In this document: piece by piece, positions 1 through 4,081 of the stretch | Numbering within the stretch: position 1 is the stretch's first letter | How the letters are laid out: each line of letters begins with the position of its first letter | Assembly: GCA_019240375.1 (NCBI GenBank) | Contig: JAFAYN010000604.1 | Location: forward strand, 1-5,267 | Direction: 5' to 3' | Length of the DNA: 5,267 nt | Source: Gemmatimonadota bacterium | GTDB lineage: Bacteria > Gemmatimonadota > Gemmatimonadetes > Longimicrobiales > Longimicrobiaceae | Notes under the pieces: generated by a model | Told to the model about the DNA's origin: nothing | Seen by the model: the letters and a program-made list of their open reading frames with translations, nothing else | Databases searched by the model: none | Made by a program: the position numbers and the translations under genes

Positions 1-1191
1 TCGGCGCTCGGGGTGCTCCGGGAGCGGAACTTCGCTCCCTTCTTCGTGGGAAACCTCCTTTCCAACTGCGGGACCTGGTTCCAGAACATCGCCCAGGCGC
101 TGCTCATCTACCGGCTGACGCAGTCGTCCTTCCTGGTGGGGGTGGCCAACTTCGCGCAGTTCGCGGCGGTGATCCTGCTCGCGCCCTGGGCCGGGGCGGC
201 GGCCGACCGCTTCGACCGGCGCCGGCTGATCGTGGCGACGCAGGTGGGCGCGGCGCTGGTCACCGGGGCGCTGGCGGCGCTGGCCGCCTTCGGGGCCGAC
301 TCGGTGGCGGTGGTCATCGGGCTGGCGCTCCTGCTGGGGATCACCACCGCCTTCGCCACCCCGGCGCTGCAGGCCGTCCTCCCGGCGCTGGTCCCGCGCG
401 AGGAATTGGGCGCGGCGGTGGCGATGAACTCGGTGACCTTCAACCTGGCGCGGGCGATCGGGCCGGTGGCGGGGGCGCTGGTGGTGGCGCGGCTGGGGAT
501 CCCCTGGGCGTTCGGTCTGAACGCGCTCTCGTACCTGGCGCTGATCGTGGCGATGCTGGTGGTGACCCCGCACCCGCCGCCGGAGCGGGAGGGGGCGAAG
601 GAAAAGCCGCGCCTGCGCGACAGCCTGCGGATGCTGGGCGCGCGGCGCGACCTGGCGGTGCTGCTGGGGGTGGTGGCGGCGGTCTCCATTGCGTTGGACC
701 CGGTCACTACGCTGGGACCGGCCTTCGCCACGCGGGTCTTCCACCACTCCGACACGGTGGCAGGGTACCTGATCGGGGCCTTCGGGGTGGGGGCGGTGAC
801 CGCCTCGGTGGTCCCTCTGGGGCACCCGCACCGGCCCTACCGCCTGATCGCGACGATGCTGGGGCTGCTGGGGACGGGGATGGTGGGGTTCGCCTTCTCC
901 CCGGTGCTGGGGGCGGCGTACGCGGCGCTGGCGGTGGCCGGCTTCGGCTACCTGTCCGGGCAGACCCGGGCGACCACGCTGCTGCAGCTCGGGGTGGAGG
1001 ACCACGAGCGCGGGCGGATCATGGCACTGTGGAGCATGGCGTTCCTGGGATCGCGCCCCGTCGCCAGCCTGCTGGACGGGGCCATCGCCTCGGCGGCGGG
1101 GCCGCGCGTGGCGACGGTGGCGATGACGGTGCCGGTGTTCGCGGCGATGGGGGTGCTGCTGCTCCGGCCGCCGCGGGAGGGGACGAGCTAG
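1..1191 (+). CDS. MFS exporter, EntS/MFS_3-like (5' partial)
   Basis: Probable proton-driven efflux permease of the inner membrane, most like the MFS_3 / enterobactin-exporter (EntS) branch; the substrate cannot be told. The frame is open from the first base. A GTG at 13 could serve as a start, but it begins right at the conserved LRERNF segment that normally lies several residues inside these proteins, so the true start is probably just left of the window. Counting from that GTG, the protein is a run of hydrophobic helices with the MFS signature loop between helices 2 and 3 (residues 61-71, GAAADRFDRRR). Next come an NxVTFNLARAIGPxxGA helix typical of the family, a charged proline-rich central loop (about 187-209) and a C-terminal RIMALWSMAFLGSRPVASLLDG segment typical of MFS_3. 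The length of about 396 codons is near the family norm of 400-430. The TAG stop at 1189-1191 overlaps the stop of the convergent TfoX-like gene. Family assignment is firm; the cargo is unknown. Confidence 0.93.
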   Translation, partial: SALGVLRERNFAPFFVGNLLSNCGTWFQNIAQALLIYRLTQSSFLVGVANFAQFAAVILLAPWAGAAADRFDRRRLIVATQVGAALVTGALAALAAFGADSVAVVIGLALLLGITTAFATPALQAVLPALVPREELGAAVAMNSVTFNLARAIGPVAGALVVARLGIPWAFGLNALSYLALIVAMLVVTPHPPPEREGAKEKPRLRDSLRMLGARRDLAVLLGVVAAVSIALDPVTTLGPAFATRVFHHSDTVAGYLIGAFGVGAVTASVVPLGHPHRPYRLIATMLGLLGTGMVGFAFSPVLGAAYAALAVAGFGYLSGQTRATTLLQLGVEDHERGRIMALWSMAFLGSRPVASLLDGAIASAAGPRVATVAMTVPVFAAMGVLLLRPPREGTS

Positions 1192-1550
1192 GGGCGCGGC
1201 TTCTTCGGCCTGGATCTGGATTGCGACTTCTTCCGGCGGGCGACCTCCAGCGCCTTCGCCACCCAGGGCGTCAGCGCCTCGGCGTCCTCCAGCAGCTCGC
1301 CGGGAAGCTCGTGGTACGGAAGCGGCTGCGAGTCCTCGCCGAAGGGGCGGAACGGCGGCATCCCCGCGCGCTCGAAGTCGGGGCGGTTGGTGTCGTCGGT
1401 CTTGAGGTACAGGAGGTCGTCGTCCATCACGGCGAAGAAGATCCCCTCCGAGTAGATCCCCACCCCGCCGAACATGGAGCGCGAGGTCACCGGGACCACC
1501 CGCCCCAGCTGCTCCAGCACGAACTCGCGGTACGCGGCGCTGACCGGCAC
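1188..1550 (-). CDS. TfoX N-terminal-domain protein
   Basis: A 120-aa stand-alone TfoX_N domain. The family is named after the competence regulator TfoX/Sxy, but single-domain members are common outside competent bacteria and their role is mostly unknown. Visible hallmarks are an N-terminal helix with Y7, R8, E9 and F10, the RSMFGGVGIYSEGIFFAV core (24-41), the strand DLLYLKTD (45-52), the PFRPFG turn (66-71) and a C-terminal helix with the typical YHELP...LTPWVAKALEVAR pattern (79-105). The last 16 residues form a basic tail (RRKKSQSRSRPKKPRP) that could touch nucleic acid. The second TfoX domain (TfoX_C) is absent. The chosen GTG start at 1548-1550 lies 2 bases after the stop of the upstream gene. 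A GGAG at 1562-1565 is a plausible ribosome site inside that gene, suggesting translational coupling. The same frame stays open to 1964, but that extension is the shadow of the upstream gene. Confidence 0.88.
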   Translation of the reverse strand: MPVSAAYREFVLEQLGRVVPVTSRSMFGGVGIYSEGIFFAVMDDDLLYLKTDDTNRPDFERAGMPPFRPFGEDSQPLPYHELPGELLEDAEALTPWVAKALEVARRKKSQSRSRPKKPRP

Positions 1551-1552
1551 GG

Positions 1553-1915
1553 CTACAGCTGCTCCAATTGCAGCTCCAGCACCTGGTCGGCGTGCTGGAT
1601 GGCGCGGTCGCGGAGGGTCAGCTCGGCGCGCCCCCGCTCCTGCGCGGCGCGCAGGCGGGCGCGCAGCACCTCGCGGTCGGCGCCGTCGGTGCGCATCCAG
1701 TACAGGAAGGTCAGCTCGATGAAGCGGCAGGCGAGCACCGACTCCTCGTTCCCCCAGCCGATGCCGCGCGCGTAGGTCCAGGCACGCCAGCGCGCGGAGC
1801 GGAGCGCGTGCAGCGCCCGCTCGCGGACCTCCGCGGGAAAGGGAGCGGTCCAGGGGATGGACCCCATCTCCGCGCTCCAGCTTTCCAGGAACATGTCGAA
1901 GGGTTCCCGCTCCAT
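1553..1915 (-). CDS. Tryptophan-rich protein of unknown function
   Basis: A 120-aa protein that I do not recognise. It has no signal peptide and no membrane segment, so it is likely cytoplasmic. The N-terminal two thirds is rich in aromatics, with six tryptophans (W13, W22, W43, W46, W54, W73) and the notable segment WRAWTYARGIGWGNEES (43-59), followed by CRFIELTFLYWMR (63-75). The C-terminal third (about 79-120) looks like a charged amphipathic helix, possibly a coiled coil, ending in LELQLEQL. The ATG at 1913-1915 is preferred because upstream codons read as low-complexity shadow sequence. Its ribosome site is weak, with only a GAG in range, and the in-frame ATG at 1892-1894 (M8) is an alternative. 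It ends 2 bases before the TfoX-like gene, so the two products are probably made together. The coding call rests on protein-like composition, start/stop packing and this spacing; function is unknown. Confidence 0.75.
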   Translation of the reverse strand: MEREPFDMFLESWSAEMGSIPWTAPFPAEVRERALHALRSARWRAWTYARGIGWGNEESVLACRFIELTFLYWMRTDGADREVLRARLRAAQERGRAELTLRDRAIQHADQVLELQLEQL

Positions 1916-1989
1916 GGGCTGCGTCTCGGGTGCCGGGAATGCTTCGCCGGTCCTCGCGACGCAAGAGGGGGGCCCGTGGACGCGCACCC

Positions 1990-2343
1990 TCACCCCTCCG
2001 CGCTCCCCCCGGTGGCGACCTCCCAGCGCAGCTCCCGGTTCAGCTCGGCGGCCACCTCGTCCCAGGTGGGACGGACGCAGCGCGCCAGCAGGAGCGCGAC
2101 GGCCTGGATCACCAGCGCCCAGTCGAACACGGGGATCACCAGGAGCCCGCGCCCCCACACCGGCTCCGCGCTCCGGGCCAGGCGGGCGGGGGTGATCACG
2201 GTGAAGCTGAACGCCTCCGCCTCCGGCCCGCCGCGGGGCCCGACCACCGTCCGGAAGCGGACGGCGCACTCCGCCGGGTCGTCCGGGAGGGTGGGGGGCT
2301 CCAGGTCGGGGCTGTGGATGTCGCGGATCTCCGGGTAGGTCAT
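1990..2343 (-). CDS. Imm8-type immunity protein (orphan)
   Basis: A 117-aa protein matching the Immunity protein 8 (Imm8) pattern. Members of that family are small cytoplasmic proteins thought to neutralise the toxin domains of polymorphic toxins. Visible features are the N-terminal IHSPDLE strand (9-15), a DDP turn (21-23), F30 leading to VVGPRGG (33-39), the EAFSFTVITP strand (43-52), the LLVIPVFDW strand (67-75) with the following helix, and the closing TWDEVAAELNRELRWEV segment (93-109). Its length is usual for the family. The ATG at 2341-2343 has a good AGGAGA ribosome site. It starts 19 bases after the stop of the YdeI/OmdA-like gene, which suggests cotranscription. No toxin, Rhs/YD-repeat protein, secretion gene or toxin C-terminal fragment is in the window, so it is either an orphan immunity gene or a family member with another job. 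The family call comes from recalled motif pattern and was not searched. Confidence 0.78.
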   Translation of the reverse strand: MTYPEIRDIHSPDLEPPTLPDDPAECAVRFRTVVGPRGGPEAEAFSFTVITPARLARSAEPVWGRGLLVIPVFDWALVIQAVALLLARCVRPTWDEVAAELNRELRWEVATGGSAEG

Positions 2344-2346
2344 GGC

Positions 2347-2352
2347 TCTCCT
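2347..2352 (-). promoter_or_regulatory. Ribosome binding site of the Imm8-type gene
   Basis: AGGAGA on the minus strand lies 3 bases before the ATG at 2343, a little close but the clearest Shine-Dalgarno match in this part of the cluster. It supports the chosen start and suggests the gene is translated independently of its upstream neighbour. Confidence 0.6.
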
Positions 2353-2362
2353 GTGGTCGTTC

Positions 2363-2827
2363 TCACCGCGGCGGCTTCCCCGCGCGCAGCATCTCCAGCG
2401 CGCGGGCGACGCGGCCCCGCCGGGTCTGCTCGCGCTTCGCTTCCTCGATCCAGCGCACGTACTCGCGCTGGTGCGTGTACGAGAGCCGCCCGAACCGGGC
2501 CCCCGCCTCGGCGTCGCCCTCCAGCGCCTCCCGCAGGTCGGCGGGGACCTCCACCGTGCGCGGGGCGGTGTCCTCCTCCACGGTGACCCGCACCTCGTCG
2601 CCCGCGCCCTTGCCGATCTTTTCGCGGATCTCCTTGAGGACGATCAGCATGTGGCGGGGCCCGCCCATCCGCACCAGCGACCCCTGGTAGGGCTCGCCGT
2701 CGATGGTGGCGCTCACCTTCACGCGCTTCTTCCCGAAGGCCTGCTCCACGTCGAAGGGGACGGTGACGAAGGCGCCGCCGCCCCCCGCCTCCTCGATGGT
2801 CGCCGTGAAGGCGTGCTTTCCGCTCAT
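2363..2827 (-). CDS. DUF1905 / YdeI-OmdA family protein
   Basis: A 154-aa protein with two modules. Residues about 5-85 form the DUF1905 beta-rich domain: HAFTATIEE, then GGGGAFVTVPFDVEQAFGKKRVKVSATIDG (16-44), YQGSL (47-51), and a KGAGDEVRVTVEED strand (73-86). Residues about 93-150 form the OmdA-like helical tail with VPADLREALEGD, LSYTHQREYVRWIEEAKREQT and ALEMLRAGK. The family is labelled YdeI/OmpD-associated or 'bacteriocin-protection', after a Salmonella gene linked to peptide resistance; the biochemical role is not settled. No signal peptide or membrane segment is seen. The ATG at 2825-2827 is chosen because it places the DUF1905 start at the usual point; the 23 further upstream residues are arginine/proline-rich shadow sequence. 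Its ribosome site is weak (GCGAG). The Imm8-type gene follows 19 bases downstream. Confidence 0.9.
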   Translation of the reverse strand: MSGKHAFTATIEEAGGGGAFVTVPFDVEQAFGKKRVKVSATIDGEPYQGSLVRMGGPRHMLIVLKEIREKIGKGAGDEVRVTVEEDTAPRTVEVPADLREALEGDAEAGARFGRLSYTHQREYVRWIEEAKREQTRRGRVARALEMLRAGKPPR

Positions 2828-2900
2828 CCGTGCTCGCCGCGGGTGGAGGATGGGAGGGCGAAAGCTGGAACGGACGCGCTCCCCGGGCAAGGGCACGCGC

Positions 2901-3209
2901 TCACCCGCCGGGGAGGAAGTGGGAGCGGGCCATCAGCAGCGCCTGCTCGGCGTCCCCGGGGGAGGGGTCCGGCTCGCGCAGGGCGGCGGCCGCCAGGTCG
3001 ATCCGGCGCCGCGTCGCTTCCAGGATCTCGGGGGGAACGCTCCCCGGGGCCGCCCCGTCGCGCCAGCCGGCGCCCTCCAGCGCCTCCCGCGCGGCGGAGA
3101 TCCGCTCCTCGCGGAGGTCGAGGAGCACCGCGTCGAGCCACTCCACGATGCGGGTGCCGGCGTCCGAGCCGGAAAAGGTCGGGGGCGGATCGGTGGGCTC
3201 CGGGTTCAT
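2901..3209 (-). CDS. Small acidic helical protein of unknown function
   Basis: A 102-aa protein that I do not recognise. It has a proline-rich N-terminus (PEPTDPPPTF, 3-12), then an acidic helix (about 17-46, with VEWLDAVLLDLREERISAAREALEG), a short proline turn and a second helical stretch (about 63-79, EILEATRRRIDLAAAAL). It ends in QALLMARSHFLPGG. No signal peptide, membrane segment or catalytic motif is visible. The layout suggests a small helical bundle or adaptor, which is inference only. The ATG at 3207-3209 has a strong AAGGGGA ribosome site 7 bases upstream, and this decides the start although the frame remains open far beyond it. It lies 80 bases after the TMEM175-type gene and 73 bases before the YdeI/OmdA-like gene. 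The clear ribosome site and protein-like composition make it a real gene; function is unknown. Confidence 0.75.
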   Translation of the reverse strand: MNPEPTDPPPTFSGSDAGTRIVEWLDAVLLDLREERISAAREALEGAGWRDGAAPGSVPPEILEATRRRIDLAAAALREPDPSPGDAEQALLMARSHFLPGG

Positions 3210-3216
3210 CGCGGGG

Positions 3217-3223
3217 TCCCCTT
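3217..3223 (-). promoter_or_regulatory. Ribosome binding site of the 102-aa protein
   Basis: AAGGGGA on the minus strand sits 7 bases before the ATG at 3209. It is near-ideal in sequence and spacing. It fixes the start of a gene whose reading frame is otherwise open for hundreds of bases upstream. Confidence 0.65.
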
Positions 3224-3253
3224 GCTGGGTGGAGTGCGGCCGGCTCGTCGGGG

Positions 3254-3259
3254 ATTCTA
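3254..3259 (-). promoter_or_regulatory. Possible -10 element before the 102-aa gene
   Basis: TAGAAT on the minus strand matches five of six bases of the TATAAT -10 consensus and stands out in a very GC-rich gap between the TMEM175-type gene and the 102-aa gene. The -35 position 17 bases upstream holds only a poor match (TGGCCC). If real, it would separate transcription of the downstream genes from the channel gene. Chance remains likely. Confidence 0.2.
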
Positions 3260-3289
3260 CGGACGCGGGGCGGCCGGGGCCAGCTCCGC

Positions 3290-3892
3290 TCACGCCGCCG
3301 TCGTATGCCCCTCCGGCGCGCTCGTCAGCACGCGCTCGATGCGCCGGTCGGGAGCCAGCCAGATCAGCGCCACCAGTACGTACAGCGCCCCGGCGATCCA
3401 CTGGCTCAGGAAGGCGGAGGGGATGGCGACGAGGTACAGGAGGGGAGAGAGCTTCCCCTTGAGGTCGCGCCCCACCGCCGTCGCCAGGAGCGAGGCGCGC
3501 CCTTGCCGGGCGATGATCGTCCGCTGCAGGATCCAGTACGCGAGGGCAGCCATCAGCAGCACCACGCCGTACAGCGCGGTCGGCGTCGGGGCGAAGTGGT
3601 TCTCCCCCATCCACCCGGTGACGAAGGGGACCAGCGACAGCCAGAAGAGCAGGTGCAGGTTGGCCCACAGGACGCTGCCGTCCACCCTGTGGGTGGCGTG
3701 GAGCATGTGATGGTGGTTGTTCCAGTAGATCCCCAGGTACACGAAGCTCAGCACGTAGCTGGCGAGCACCGGGGCCAGCGGGCGCAGCGAGGCCAGGTCG
3801 GCCCCGTGCGGCACCCGCAGCTCCAGCACCATGATGGTGATGAGGATGGCGAGCACGCCGTCGCTGAACGCTTCGAGTCTTCCCGTTCCCAT
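3290..3892 (-). CDS. TMEM175-type potassium channel (DUF1211)
   Basis: A 200-aa integral membrane protein of the TMEM175/DUF1211 family. Characterised members are potassium-permeable channels unrelated to classical K+ channels; prokaryotic ones have one six-helix unit and assemble as oligomers. The family signature RxxxFSDGVxAIxxT is present at residues 5-19 (R5, F9, S10, D11, G12, V13), followed by LE at 23-24 in helix 1. Further membrane segments lie at about 39-57, 75-93, 105-126, 150-163 and 164-182. The family's WNNHHHM segment follows helix 2 (57-63), and LWANLHLLFWLSLVPF (75-90) is the typical third helix. The ATG at 3890-3892 puts the signature at its usual position, with a G-rich ribosome-site-like stretch (GGTGGGG) just upstream. 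An in-frame GTG a few codons earlier is possible. The gene diverges from the protease-like gene across 189 bases. Family is confident; ion selectivity is inferred from homologues. Confidence 0.92.
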   Translation of the reverse strand: MGTGRLEAFSDGVLAILITIMVLELRVPHGADLASLRPLAPVLASYVLSFVYLGIYWNNHHHMLHATHRVDGSVLWANLHLLFWLSLVPFVTGWMGENHFAPTPTALYGVVLLMAALAYWILQRTIIARQGRASLLATAVGRDLKGKLSPLLYLVAIPSAFLSQWIAGALYVLVALIWLAPDRRIERVLTSAPEGHTTAA

Positions 3893-3918
3893 CGCCCCAC
3901 CCCGGTTCACGGTGACGT

Positions 3919-3933
3919 GCGGGAGCGTCCCGC
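3919..3933. repeat. Perfect 6-bp inverted repeat with 3-base spacer
   Basis: GCGGGA-GCG-TCCCGC, located 27 to 41 bases upstream of the channel gene's ATG. In RNA it could form a stable small hairpin in that gene's leader; as DNA it could be a small operator. No U-tract follows, so a terminator is unlikely. In DNA this GC-rich, chance occurrence is not negligible. Confidence 0.4.
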
Positions 3934-4035
3934 CCGGTACATGGATGCCGCCGCCGGCGCGGGAATGCAAGCGGACCGTCGGCCCGTGCAACCTTTCTCC
4001 ACCCCTTCCGCATCCAACCCGCATGGCTCGACTCG

Positions 4036-4059
4036 CGAACCCACCCTCCCGAACCCACC
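4036..4059. repeat. 10-bp direct repeat, 14-bp period
   Basis: CGAACCCACC occurs at 4036-4045 and again at 4050-4059, separated by CTCC. It lies just upstream of the protease-like gene's start and next to a second tandem repeat. It could be a regulator-binding site or a slippage remnant; function is not known. Confidence 0.5.
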
Positions 4060-4060
4060 G

Positions 4061-4076
4061 ACCCGGAAACCCGGAA
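4061..4076. repeat. Exact 8-bp tandem duplication before the start codon
   Basis: ACCCGGAA occurs twice head-to-tail at 4061-4068 and 4069-4076, ending 5 bases before the ATG at 4082. Each copy carries a GGAA that could act as a weak ribosome site, so copy number could affect translation of the protease-like gene. Confidence 0.5.
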
Positions 4077-4081
4077 CGACG

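Larger units (their letters stand above)
3893..4081. other. Divergent intergenic region
   Basis: These 189 bases separate the start of the TMEM175-type gene (minus strand) from that of the protease-like gene (plus strand), so they must hold promoters in both directions unless transcripts begin further upstream. I see no convincing -35/-10 pair on either strand. The region holds a short perfect inverted repeat on the channel side and two pairs of short direct repeats on the protease side, listed separately. The sequence on the protease side (about 4000-4081) is less G-rich and more CCC/AAC-rich than its surroundings. Confidence 0.7.

Noticed and set aside
108..755. 215-codon minus-strand frame opposite the MFS gene
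   Set aside because: Ser/Ala/Arg/Thr-rich composition typical of the antisense of a high-GC membrane protein; no motif or ribosome site.
1029..1775. 248-codon plus-strand frame across the MFS end and the TfoX-like gene
   Set aside because: It crosses two well-supported genes and has low-complexity Gly/Arg/Ala composition without motifs.
1920..1963. TGCGTC ... GACGCA inverted arms between the Imm8-type and W-rich genes
   Set aside because: The six-base arms are 32 bases apart and do not extend inward; there is no U-tract, so neither terminator nor operator is supported.
1188..1964. Long version (258 codons) of the TfoX-like gene
   Set aside because: The N-terminal half is Arg/Ala-rich sequence read out of frame from the W-rich gene; the TfoX domain begins at the GTG at 1550.
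3260..3290. GC-rich self-complementary stretch after the channel gene's stop (GGCC-CC-GGCC)
   Set aside because: The stem is only four base pairs with too small a loop and no U-tract; it cannot be called a terminator.
2901..4058. 385-codon minus-strand frame containing the 102-aa protein
   Set aside because: Its N-terminal part is the channel gene read in another frame. The ATG at 3209 has a strong ribosome site and starts the protein-like segment.
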